Source: ZC4RG35 sp036375695
GTDB lineage: Bacteria > Actinomycetota > Acidimicrobiia > Spongiisociales > ZC4RG35
Assembly: GCA_036375695.1 (NCBI GenBank)
Contig: DASVBU010000041.1
Span: 1-35,575 of the forward strand
Reading direction: 5' to 3'
Length of the DNA stretch: 35,575 nucleotides
Shown here: piece by piece, positions 24,205 to 32,077 of the stretch
Numbering within the stretch: position 1 is the first letter of the stretch
Layout of the letters: every line of letters begins with the position of its first letter
Program-made: the position numbers and the translations under genes
The notes under the pieces: generated by a model
What the model was told of the DNA's origin: nothing
Seen by the model: only the letters and a program-made list of their open reading frames with translations
Database searches by the model: none

Positions 24205-27200
24205 GTGCACGTTCGCGTGCTGGGACCCGTTGAAGTCGTGGTCGAGGGCCGGCAGGTGCCTTTGGGCGGGCCGAAGCAGCGAACAGTCCTCGCCCTCCTG
24301 GCTTCGACGCGGGGTCGCTGGGTCTCGGCCGATTGGCTCATCGACGGGGTGTGGGGCGAGGCCCCGACCAAGGCGGCCAAGGGGACACTTCATACCTACA
24401 TCTCCAGCTTGAGATCCCAGGTCGGGTCGGCCCTTGAAGGAGGTGGGGCGGGTTATCGGCTCGCCATCGAGCCCGAGGACATAGACGCCGGCTTGTTCGA
24501 GTCGTCTGTGGAGTCGGCGCGTTCCCTCCTGGATCTCCGTCCGATGGACGCCGCGCAACGCCTCCGCGACTCGCTGGCGCTGTGGCGCGGTCTCCCCTAC
24601 GCCAATGCGTCTCCTTCCCTCCGCCTCGAGGACGACGCGAGACGCCTCAACGAACTGCGAGTGGGCGCGATCGAGGAAGCCGTCGATGCCGAGCTCCGGC
24701 TCGGCTATGACGCCGAGCTCGTCGCCGAGTTGGAGGTGCTCGCCTCGGAGCATCCCTTCCGCGAGCGCTTCCGGGAACAGCACATGCTTGCCTTGTACCG
24801 GGCGGGCCGTCAGGCCGAGGCGTTGCGAGCGTACGAGAAGACCCGCCGGTTCCTTGCCGAAGAGCTGGGCGTCGACCCCTCGCCGCGTCTCCAGGAGCTG
24901 GAGCAGCGGATCCTCGACCAGGACCCGGGACTATTGGTCGAGGCCCATCCGCGGGTGGAGACCAGGACGTTCCTGCTCGTCGATTTCGACGTGGAGCCCG
25001 GTGGACGAGGTCGCGACCTCGAGCCCCTGATGGACGAGGCGGTCTCGGTGATCGCCAAGACCGACGGCAATGTGTCACGCAGGACTCGACACGGCCTCGA
25101 GGCGGTGTTCGCAGGGGTGGCGGAGGCCGTGGGCGCGGTGGAGGGCGTTCACCGTCGTCTCATGGAGATCGGGTCGGGCGACATGGCGTCTGTGGTTCGC
25201 AGCGCCCTCGACGTGGGCGAGGTCGAGGTCAGGGACGGGGAGTTCTTCGGCCCTCCGCTCAACCGGGCGGCCCGTCTCGTCGCCGCCGCACATGGGGGCC
25301 AGATCCTCCTCTCGGCCGATGCCCATGCCACGCTCTCCTCGCAGGCTGCAGGTTGGCGAGCCAAGGCGCTGGGCGAACACGATTTCAAGGGGATGGGCCG
25401 ACCGCAGGCCGTCTTCCAGTTGATCCTCGACGGCCACCCTGAGACCTTTCCACCGCTGCGGGTAGACCGGCCGCCCTCTCGGGTGGCCGCGGGCTTCGCC
25501 CGAATGGTCCGCGGCTACGAGATCCGCGACGCGGTGGCGACCGGCCCCACGGGCATCGTCTACCACGGGTACCAGGCTTCCGTTGGTCGGGAGGTGGCGA
25601 TCAAGGTGACCCGGGCAGAGCTCGCCAACGACGCCGGCTTCATCGCCCGGTTCGAAGCCGCGGCTCGTCTCGTTGCCCGTCTCGATCATCCGCACATCAT
25701 CCGTGTCCACGACTATTGGCGTGACCCTTCTGGCGCATACGTGGTGACCCAATGGATGGCGGGAGGAGCCCTTTCCGATGCCCTGCAGCGAGAACCGATC
25801 GATACCGACGCCCGTCTGCGACTCGTTCGTCAACTCGGAGAGGCGCTCGCATTCGCCCACAGCCGTGGTGTGGCGCATGGTGGGGTCGAGGAGGGCGCAG
25901 TGCTCCTCGACGAGCAGGGCAACGCCTATCTGTCGGGGTTCCGGGTGGCGGCGGATGGAGACGGCGCGAGCGGAGGGCCCGAGCCAACGTGGTTGCGGCG
26001 GGACGTCGACGACTTCGCCCGGCTGGTGTCACGCCTGCTCGGGTTGGCGTCTCATCGGGCGTCAGAGGATGCCCCGGCGGACCGACGAGTCTCGATCGAG
26101 GAGGTCGTCGCCGACGCGGAGCGGCACATCGGCGGCGTCGTGTCCGAGCGACCCCCGGTTCCCGTCCCGAACCCGTACAAGGGCCTCCTCTCATTCGACG
26201 AGAGCGACCAGCTCGACTTCCACGGTCGTGATGCGGTCACTTCCGAGCTGATAGCCAAGCTCGCCGAGAGCCGACTGGTCGCGGTCGTCGGCCCATCAGG
26301 CATAGGCAAGTCCTCGGTCGTCCGCGCGGGCTTGATACCCGCGCTCAGGAACGGCGCATTGCCCGGGTCGGATGCGTGGCTGGTCACGGATTTCACGCCT
26401 GGCGCCTATCCGTTCGACGCCCTATCGGGGGCCCTGTCCCGCGTTGCGGTCAACTGGCCGGACGCAGTGTCGGAACGACTCTCCTCGGGGGAAGGGATGC
26501 TGGCGGTCATCGAGCGCATGCTCCCCGAGGCGACCCAGCTGCTCGTCGTCATCGACCAGTTCGAGGAACTGTTCACCCATGTCTCCGACGAGAAAGCCCG
26601 ACGGTCGTTCCTCGAGGGGCTGCAGGACCTGGCTACGAGCCCGAAGTCGCCCGTCCGCGTCGTGGTCACGCTCCGGGCCGACTACCTCGACGCTCCGCTT
26701 CGCTATCCGGGTATCGGGGGCCTGATCCGTGACGGAATCGTCGCGGTGTCGGCGCCCTCCCGCGAGGAACTCGCCGCCGCGATCGGTCTGCCGGCCCAGC
26801 GGGTGGGGGTCTCCTGCGAGGAAGGCCTGGTGGAGAGGATCATCGACGACGTCGACCTGCAGCCCGGCGGGCTCCCCCTGCTCCAGTACGCCCTGACGGA
26901 GATGTTCGCGGCTCGCCGATCGAACACCCTCACCCTGGCCGACTACCTCTCGAGCGGGGGAGTCGTCGGTGCCCTTGGTCTTCGGGCCGAGGCCGTCTAC
27001 TCCAGCCTCTCGGAGGCAGCCCGCTCCGCGGCTGCGGATGTCTTCGTCCGGCTGATCGCCGTGGAGGAAGCGGGTCGCGACGCCCGCCGCCGGGTGGCGT
27101 TGACCGAGCTGCGGAACCTGGGCATCGATGCAGCCCTGGTCGACGAGATACTCGACCGGTTCGGCGAGCACCGTCTCCTGACGTTCGACCGTGACCCGAC

Positions 27201-29826
27201 CACCCGCGGCCCGACCGTGGAAATCGCCCACGAGGCGCTGAGCCGGCGGTGGGGCCGCTATCGCGACTGGATCGACGAGCGACGAGAAGACCTGATCCTG
27301 CGTGAACGCCTGGCCTGGGCGGTTCGCGAGTGGAGGGAACGCGGTGAGGATCCGCGGTTCTTGCTGGAGGGGGGACGGCTGGATCACCTCGCCGGCTGGG
27401 CCGATGGAACCGACCTGCGTCTGACGCATTCCGAGCGCAGTTATCTGTCCGCGAGCCGGAACGCCCAAGATGCCCAGGACGTTCGCAGACGCAGGATGAG
27501 GACGGCGGTGGCGGGGGTGTTGGGAGTCGCCGCCTCGATCATGGCGGTCCTCGGTTTCGCCGTGCTGGACGGGCGACAGGAGGCCCATTTCGCGGCCGAG
27601 ATGGCCAGGTCGAGGGAATACGCCGGGATGGCGAGCGAACTCATCGAAAGCGACTCCGACCTCGCATTGCACCTTGCCTTGAGGGCGATCGAGGTCGCAC
27701 CCGACCCGGCGGCACCGCCGACGGAGGCAATCACCGCGTTGCACTCCGCCGTGCGATCCCCGCGGACGGTCACCAGGCTGGGCGTGGTGGACGCGGCCGT
27801 GAGCCCGGACGGGGAGCTGGTCGCGGTGACCGGCCCCCCGGGATCCCTCGAGATGTGGGGGGCCGACACGGGCGACGCGATCTGGGCCCTCGAATCGGCC
27901 GGCGGGTGGTGGGGCCCGCCGCAGTTCAGTCCGGACGGCTCGCAGGTGGCGATCGCCTTCAGTCGCCACTGGACCGAAGACAACCGCGTCGACGAGGGTC
28001 GAGCGACCGGGATCTACCTGCTCGATCCCCGAACTGGCGAAGTGATCTCGGTCCTGGAGCCCGCCGAGTGCGACTGGATCGCTCTGCCTCGCCGGGAGGC
28101 CTTCACACCCGACGGCAGTCATCTGATCCGAATGGTCCAGTTCGAGGACGGGGAAGGTGGCTGTCCCGACAGCGAAGCCACGGACGGCCCGGTCGGGCTT
28201 CGGCTCGAGCTCGTGGCTCTCGACTCGGGGGAAGTGGCGGCGTCGTTCGCCGTCGAGGAGTTCCGCGTCGAGGACGAAGACCACTTCGTCCGGGCGACCG
28301 TCGACCAGGACTTCCGCCGGATACTGATCTCTGACGCTGGCCCTCCAGAGGTCCCGGCACTGAGTCGGATGTTCAACCTGGGCGATGGCACCGAGCTCTG
28401 GAGACGCGCCGGGGTGTTCGGGGTGATGGACCCCTCGGGACGACTGGTGGCCATGGCGGGACTGGACCCATCCGACGCCGGGATTGACATCGTCAATGCG
28501 GACGACGGTGAGGTGATCCGACGCCTGCCCGGTCATGAGGACACCACGGTCGACTACGTCTTCTCGGACGATGGCCGCTACGTCTACTCCGCCGGCCTCG
28601 ACGGGACCGTCCGAGTGTGGGACGCCGAGACCGGGGAGGACCTGTTCGCCCTGGGCCAGGATGCGCGGGGGATCCATCGGGTCTCGCTCTCCACGGATCG
28701 ATCTCGTGTCGCTGCCGTCGGTGGCGGCGGGGCCATGAGCATCTGGAACCTTCCCGACCGTCCCCAGGGTGAGGGCGTGGTGGTCGATGTCGCTCCGTAT
28801 CAGGTCGCCTACAAAGCGCTGGACGCCGCGGGTGGGCGGCTTGCCGTGGGAGCCTTCTTCGGGAGCGGTGCAGCCCGGATGCCGACGGTCCTCCTGTTCG
28901 ACGCCGACACCGGTGATCTGATCAGATCGGTTCACGATCATGGCAGCCAGGTGCTGGCCCTGAGCCCCGACGGACGGATTCTGGCCCATCAAGTCCTCGG
29001 TCCCCCCTTTGTGCAGAGGGGTGGCGCATTGGTCCTTCGGGACACGGCATCCGGGGCGACCACGGTACTGCCAGGCATCTGCTCCGGCTCGGACTGTCGA
29101 GTTGCCCCAAACGTCCCGTACCCCGAGATCGCGCTTGGGGTGGACTTTTCGCACGACGGCACCCTCCTGGCGGTGGGAGGCTTCAGTGGGGCATGGTCGA
29201 TTTGGGACGTGACCACGGGACAGATCATGGGTACGTGGACCTTGGACCAGCCCGGGGGCGTCGTCCTCAGCGTTTCGATTCACCCATCGGGAAGGCTGAT
29301 CGCGGTCTTCTCGGAGGCGGGAGCCTCGGACATGGTCGAGGTGCGAGACATCGATGGCGAATCGATTGCCACCATCGACCTCCTCTCCAGCTCCGGCGAC
29401 GTCGGACACCTCTCCTTCTCGCCCGATGGGTCGCTTCTCGCCGTCGGCGGAGCCCGTCTCACTCTGCTTCGCACCATCGGTGACTGGGACGCCATCTGGG
29501 ACGCCAACGCCCATGACGGTGGGGTCTACCACCTCGACTTCAGCCCCGACGGGTCGAAGGTGGCCACCACCGGCAACGACGGTTTCGTCCGTGTCTGGGA
29601 TGCGTCCTCCGGGGCCCTCATCCATGCCATCGATCTCGGGGACGACTGGGCCAAGGGTTTGGCGTTCGTCGATGACGATCACCTGGTCGTCGGCACCTTC
29701 GGGGGTTTGATCGAGACATTCACCCTGGACCTCGAGGAGTTGGCGACGATTGCCCGGCAGCGGATGATGGGGGATGTGACCGAGCAGGACTGCCGGCTCT
29801 ACCTGCATCTTCCGGCCTGCCCCTGA
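24205..29826 (+). CDS. BTAD regulator / cyclase-like / pseudokinase / nSTAND ATPase / TM / WD40 protein
   Basis: A 1873-residue signalling protein. Order: OmpR-type winged helix (about 1-85), BTAD helical repeats (94-238), class III cyclase-like domain (253-408) with HGLEAVFA where GDG-type catalytic residues belong, protein-kinase fold (437-648) with Lys467 kept but HRD changed to HGG (558-560) and DFG to GFR (578-580), nSTAND-type ATPase with intact Walker A GPSGIGKS (696-703) and Walker B VVIDQFEE (781-788), one membrane helix (about 1098-1122) after RRRRMR, and a WD40 region (about 1186-1860, some 12 SPDG-like blades). Six cysteines follow the helix but only one precedes it, fitting an exported C-terminus. 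GTG 24205 is chosen because it directly begins the winged helix and has a leaderless -10; an ATG at 24127 is possible. Likely a membrane-tethered regulator; signal and targets unknown. Confidence 0.9.
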   Translation: MHVRVLGPVEVVVEGRQVPLGGPKQRTVLALLASTRGRWVSADWLIDGVWGEAPTKAAKGTLHTYISSLRSQVGSALEGGGAGYRLAIEPEDIDAGLFESSVESARSLLDLRPMDAAQRLRDSLALWRGLPYANASPSLRLEDDARRLNELRVGAIEEAVDAELRLGYDAELVAELEVLASEHPFRERFREQHMLALYRAGRQAEALRAYEKTRRFLAEELGVDPSPRLQELEQRILDQDPGLLVEAHPRVETRTFLLVDFDVEPGGRGRDLEPLMDEAVSVIAKTDGNVSRRTRHGLEAVFAGVAEAVGAVEGVHRRLMEIGSGDMASVVRSALDVGEVEVRDGEFFGPPLNRAARLVAAAHGGQILLSADAHATLSSQAAGWRAKALGEHDFKGMGRPQAVFQLILDGHPETFPPLRVDRPPSRVAAGFARMVRGYEIRDAVATGPTGIVYHGYQASVGREVAIKVTRAELANDAGFIARFEAAARLVARLDHPHIIRVHDYWRDPSGAYVVTQWMAGGALSDALQREPIDTDARLRLVRQLGEALAFAHSRGVAHGGVEEGAVLLDEQGNAYLSGFRVAADGDGASGGPEPTWLRRDVDDFARLVSRLLGLASHRASEDAPADRRVSIEEVVADAERHIGGVVSERPPVPVPNPYKGLLSFDESDQLDFHGRDAVTSELIAKLAESRLVAVVGPSGIGKSSVVRAGLIPALRNGALPGSDAWLVTDFTPGAYPFDALSGALSRVAVNWPDAVSERLSSGEGMLAVIERMLPEATQLLVVIDQFEELFTHVSDEKARRSFLEGLQDLATSPKSPVRVVVTLRADYLDAPLRYPGIGGLIRDGIVAVSAPSREELAAAIGLPAQRVGVSCEEGLVERIIDDVDLQPGGLPLLQYALTEMFAARRSNTLTLADYLSSGGVVGALGLRAEAVYSSLSEAARSAAADVFVRLIAVEEAGRDARRRVALTELRNLGIDAALVDEILDRFGEHRLLTFDRDPTTRGPTVEIAHEALSRRWGRYRDWIDERREDLILRERLAWAVREWRERGEDPRFLLEGGRLDHLAGWADGTDLRLTHSERSYLSASRNAQDAQDVRRRRMRTAVAGVLGVAASIMAVLGFAVLDGRQEAHFAAEMARSREYAGMASELIESDSDLALHLALRAIEVAPDPAAPPTEAITALHSAVRSPRTVTRLGVVDAAVSPDGELVAVTGPPGSLEMWGADTGDAIWALESAGGWWGPPQFSPDGSQVAIAFSRHWTEDNRVDEGRATGIYLLDPRTGEVISVLEPAECDWIALPRREAFTPDGSHLIRMVQFEDGEGGCPDSEATDGPVGLRLELVALDSGEVAASFAVEEFRVEDEDHFVRATVDQDFRRILISDAGPPEVPALSRMFNLGDGTELWRRAGVFGVMDPSGRLVAMAGLDPSDAGIDIVNADDGEVIRRLPGHEDTTVDYVFSDDGRYVYSAGLDGTVRVWDAETGEDLFALGQDARGIHRVSLSTDRSRVAAVGGGGAMSIWNLPDRPQGEGVVVDVAPYQVAYKALDAAGGRLAVGAFFGSGAARMPTVLLFDADTGDLIRSVHDHGSQVLALSPDGRILAHQVLGPPFVQRGGALVLRDTASGATTVLPGICSGSDCRVAPNVPYPEIALGVDFSHDGTLLAVGGFSGAWSIWDVTTGQIMGTWTLDQPGGVVLSVSIHPSGRLIAVFSEAGASDMVEVRDIDGESIATIDLLSSSGDVGHLSFSPDGSLLAVGGARLTLLRTIGDWDAIWDANAHDGGVYHLDFSPDGSKVATTGNDGFVRVWDASSGALIHAIDLGDDWAKGLAFVDDDHLVVGTFGGLIETFTLDLEELATIARQRMMGDVTEQDCRLYLHLPACP

Positions 29827-29837
29827 ACGAGCCGATC

Positions 29838-29867
29838 GTGGAACGCTCCTGGAGCGCTTCTTGAGTG
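29838..29867 (+). promoter_or_regulatory. Three 11-bp-spaced repeats before the small membrane gene
   Basis: GTGGAACG (29838-29845), CTGGAGCG (29849-29856) and CTTGAGTG (29860-29867) are spaced by exactly 11 bp and resemble the pair at 24085-24103. The likely -10 (TACGTT, 29908-29913) is 40 bp further on, further than in the classical SARP layout. The middle part is also a dyad (CGCTCC-T-GGAGCG), so a weak terminator of the preceding gene is an alternative reading. Confidence 0.42.
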
Positions 29868-29907
29868 GCCGAGGCCCGGCCTGGAAGGTTCCTCAAGGAG
29901 GTCTTCG

Positions 29908-29913
29908 TACGTT
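29908..29913 (+). promoter_or_regulatory. Candidate -10 (TACGTT) of the small membrane gene
   Basis: TACGTT lies 51 nt before the ATG at 29965, giving a leader of about 45 nt with a proper Shine-Dalgarno. No convincing -35 is visible. Confidence 0.3.
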
Positions 29914-29964
29914 CGCGCCAGGACATGGCGACCGCCATGCCAAGACCGAACACAAGGAGACGCC

Positions 29965-30246
29965 ATGTCACAGACGACCAGCATCGGGCATCCACGATCT
30001 GGTGTGGCAGCGAGCCTGCCCAGGAAGCTCGCAATCGCGGTGGTGGCCATCGCGGTGGCGGTGGCTGCTGCCATCGCAATTTCGATTGGCCGGGGAGAGT
30101 CCACCGGTTCGCTCACGGGGAACGTGCTGAGCAGGTCTGGTTCGTTCCTCGACGCCAATACGGTGAACATGCCGGCGAGCCCCAATCTGGGGACCCGCCA
30201 AGGCGAGTTCGACTGGTTCCGCTATTGGAACACCAACCTGGACTGA
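29965..30246 (+). CDS. Small single-pass membrane protein downstream of the BTAD regulator
   Basis: A 93-residue protein with a short basic N-terminus, one alanine/isoleucine/valine-rich membrane helix (about 21-43) and a 50-residue polar tail ending in GEFDWFRYWNTNLD. The tail would lie outside. The ATG at 29965 follows AAGGAG (29954-29959) with a 5-nt spacer, one of the clearest ribosome-binding sites here, so this is a real gene despite its size. No family recognised. It follows the giant regulator by 138 bp, in the same place as afsS after afsR in Streptomyces, and 11-bp-spaced repeats precede it. It may be the regulator's output or a partner of its outer WD40 domain; both are inference. 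Confidence 0.75.
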   Translation: MSQTTSIGHPRSGVAASLPRKLAIAVVAIAVAVAAAIAISIGRGESTGSLTGNVLSRSGSFLDANTVNMPASPNLGTRQGEFDWFRYWNTNLD

Positions 30247-30282
30247 CCCGATCCGTCAGGTGACCGGTCCGTACCGGACGCA

Positions 30283-30324
30283 GGGGGCTCCGGAAACCCG
30301 ATTTTCAGGGGTTCCGGAGCTCCC
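30283..30324. terminator. Strong (possibly bidirectional) terminator
   Basis: A 17-bp stem (30283-30299 with 30308-30324) containing one G-U pair and one mismatch, and an 8-nt loop, followed by TTCTCGTT on the + side. It closes the regulator/small-gene unit. A U-tract is weak on either strand. Confidence 0.65.
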
Positions 30325-30331
30325 TTCTCGT

Positions 30332-30337
30332 TAGATT
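30332..30337 (+). promoter_or_regulatory. Candidate -10 (TAGATT) for the VOC gene
   Basis: TAGATT ends 8 nt before the ATG at 30346; no Shine-Dalgarno. It fits the leaderless layout with a slightly longer spacer. Confidence 0.4.
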
Positions 30338-30345
30338 CGGCCGGG

Positions 30346-30732
30346 ATGGCGGAACCACCTCAGATGTACATGGTCGGGCTCGTCACCCGCCACATGTCCC
30401 ATTCGTTCGATTTCTATCGTCGTCTCGGCGTCGACTTCGAGCATCAGGCGGGCGCCCATCGCGAGGCGGTCGTCGGCGACATCACCTTCTTCCTCGACGA
30501 GCGGCCCGAGGCGTGGCACCCGCAGAGCCAGGACCGGCCGTATCCCTGGCTGCTCGAGTTCTTCTTCGAGTCGGTCGAAGACCTCCGGGCCAAGGTCGAC
30601 GAGCTGGTCGGCGCCGGCTACGAGCTGATCGACGCGCCATATCCCACCGCCTTCGGCATGTGGTTCGCCTTCGTCGCCGATCCCGATGGCAACACCGTCC
30701 TGCTCTCGGCCCAGCGGGACGAGATGGACTGA
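30346..30732 (+). CDS. VOC (glyoxalase/bleomycin-resistance fold) protein
   Basis: A 128-residue protein with the two beta-alpha-beta-beta-beta modules of the vicinal oxygen chelate superfamily. Typical landmarks: an opening strand MVGLVTRHMSHSFDFYRRLGVDF, a middle strand LEFFFESVEDLRAKVDELVGAGYE, and the C-terminal FVADPDGNTVLLSA strand. His and Glu positions that bind a metal in glyoxalase I are not clearly conserved, so it may bind a small hydrophobic or a drug rather than catalyse. The ATG at 30346 is favoured by the upstream TAGATT; an ATG at 30364 would remove six residues. It stands alone between a terminator and the sigma factor gene. Confidence 0.85.
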   Translation: MAEPPQMYMVGLVTRHMSHSFDFYRRLGVDFEHQAGAHREAVVGDITFFLDERPEAWHPQSQDRPYPWLLEFFFESVEDLRAKVDELVGAGYELIDAPYPTAFGMWFAFVADPDGNTVLLSAQRDEMD

Positions 30733-30740
30733 TCGACGGC

Positions 30741-30758
30741 GCCGGCTTGCTCGCCGGC
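30741..30758 (+). terminator. GC hairpin between the VOC and sigma genes
   Basis: GCCGGC twice (30741-30746 and 30753-30758) around a 6-nt loop, 9 bp after the VOC stop; no U-tract. Weak support. Confidence 0.25.
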
Positions 30759-30814
30759 CATCAACTGTCGCCCACCGCCGGGGGCCGGGCGGTTTATGAG
30801 GGTGTGAGGATGCC

Positions 30815-31288
30815 GTGGTCGTGAAACCGGTCGTCAGCGAGGAGGAGTTCGAGGCCTTCGTCGCCGAGATCGAGCCCCGTCTGGTGCGCGCCCTGATCGG
30901 AGCGTACGGGGCCGAAGTTGGTCGGGAGGCGGCCAGGGACGCCATCGCCTATGCCTGGGAGACCCGGGAGCGGATCGCGTCGATGAACAACCCGGTCGGG
31001 TACCTGTACCGGGTGGGCCAGTCCCGGTCGCGTGCTTATCGGCGCGCCCGTGTCTTGTTCCCTGACGTGCCCGCGTCCGGTATGCCCGAAGTCGACCCCA
31101 GGCTGCCCGGCGCGCTGGCCCGACTCTCACACCAGCAGCGCGCCGCGGTCGTCCTCCTGTACGTGGAGGAACTGTCGGAACGCGAGGCAGCCGAGGCCAT
31201 GGGGATCTCCAGGGCCTCGGTGCGCAAGCACGCGGAGCGCGGACTCGCCCGCCTCCGCCGGGCCATGGGGGTGAGTGATGCCGAATGA
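30815..31288 (+). CDS. RNA polymerase sigma factor, sigma-70 family, ECF-like
   Basis: A 157-residue protein with sigma region 2 (about 15-75; REAARDAIAYAWETRERIASMNNPVGYLYRVG is the core of 2.1-2.3) and a region 4 helix-turn-helix (about 105-150: LSHQQRAAVVLLYVEELSEREAAEAMGISRASVRKHAERGLARLR). It would direct RNA polymerase to a dedicated promoter set. The GTG at 30815 has GAGG with a 5-nt spacer; a GTG at 30821 is possible. The next gene overlaps its end by 11 bp and encodes a membrane protein, the usual arrangement for a sigma/anti-sigma pair. TTTATGAG at about 30792-30799 could hold a -10. Confidence 0.88.
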   Translation: MVVKPVVSEEEFEAFVAEIEPRLVRALIGAYGAEVGREAARDAIAYAWETRERIASMNNPVGYLYRVGQSRSRAYRRARVLFPDVPASGMPEVDPRLPGALARLSHQQRAAVVLLYVEELSEREAAEAMGISRASVRKHAERGLARLRRAMGVSDAE

Positions 31289-32027
31289 CGTGATCGATCA
31301 GGTCCGGCGCTATTTGGACCATGTGGCCGAGACCACGGAGGTGCCGGCTCTCCAGCCCGTGGGTCGGCGCTCGTGGCATCGGCGGGGCGCGGTGATGTTC
31401 GCCGGAGTGGCTGCCGTCGTCGCCCTGAGCGTGGGACTGCCCCTTTGGTGGCTGGGCCAGACGCCTCGGGACGTCGCCGGAGGTGGCGTCACGGCCGAAC
31501 CCGGCGGCTTGGGGGATTGCCGGGGGCCTTCCACCGTGGAGGAGGTCGTGGCCACGGCCAGCCTGCCCGACGGGAGGCACTTCGAGATGGCCGCCATCCG
31601 ACCCGGGCCCGGCGCCCCCTACAACGGTTACGTCTCCCGGGGTCCCGAGGGAAGGTTGGTCGGATGCAACCCGATTGGGGGTGAGTCTCACCCCGTGTAC
31701 TGGGCGGGAGGAGGAGCGTTCTCGATCTCGGTAGTCGAGACCCTCTATTCGATCTCAGGCCGTGTCCCGCCGGAGGCCGTGACCGCGGAGGTGACGCTCG
31801 AGGATGGGTCGGTCATCGCCACCGAGGTCGAGGTGGATGGTCACTTCTTCGAGGTCTGGGCCGGCCCCGGGCACGACGTGAGCCCTGGCCGGCCCGATCC
31901 GGATCTGCCCGACGAGGCGATCCGACTGCGCGCCTTCGACGCGGCGGGGAACGTCGTGTTCGACGTCGCTCCGCCCGTGGTGTACGACGAGGAGTTGCTC
32001 GACACCGCCCCACCCATCGGGGAGTAG
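31278..32027 (+). CDS. Single-pass membrane protein, probable partner (anti-sigma?) of the sigma factor
   Basis: A 249-residue protein: a short cytoplasmic N-terminus (about 1-35), one membrane helix (about 38-59) and a 190-residue outer domain without a recognised fold. It contains two Cys (in GDCRGP and GCNP) in the outer part and a C-terminal PPVVYDEELLDT stretch. The overlap with the sigma gene implies translational coupling. The zinc-binding HxxxCxxC motif of many anti-sigma factors is absent, so if it is an anti-sigma it belongs to another class; the short cytoplasmic part is also small for one. The ATG at 31278 has GGGG 6 nt upstream; GTG 31275 is an alternative. Confidence 0.6.
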   Translation: MPNDVIDQVRRYLDHVAETTEVPALQPVGRRSWHRRGAVMFAGVAAVVALSVGLPLWWLGQTPRDVAGGGVTAEPGGLGDCRGPSTVEEVVATASLPDGRHFEMAAIRPGPGAPYNGYVSRGPEGRLVGCNPIGGESHPVYWAGGGAFSISVVETLYSISGRVPPEAVTAEVTLEDGSVIATEVEVDGHFFEVWAGPGHDVSPGRPDPDLPDEAIRLRAFDAAGNVVFDVAPPVVYDEELLDTAPPIGE

Positions 32028-32065
32028 GGCACGGATATTCGGGCATGGGGCCGGGGTCGTGGTCG

Positions 32066-32071
32066 TACGCT
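32066..32071 (+). promoter_or_regulatory. Candidate -10 (TACGCT) for the second VOC gene
   Basis: TACGCT ends 6 nt before the ATG at 32078; no Shine-Dalgarno. Confidence 0.45.
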
Positions 32072-32077
32072 GGCCGC

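Noticed and set aside
25516..26150. Active Ser/Thr kinase in the regulator
   Set aside because: Catalytic Asp of HRD and Asp of DFG are replaced (HGG, GFR), so a pseudokinase is the better reading.
26422..29808. Long minus-strand open frame opposite the WD40/ATPase gene
   Set aside because: The + strand encodes recognisable Walker and WD40 motifs; the antisense frame has none.
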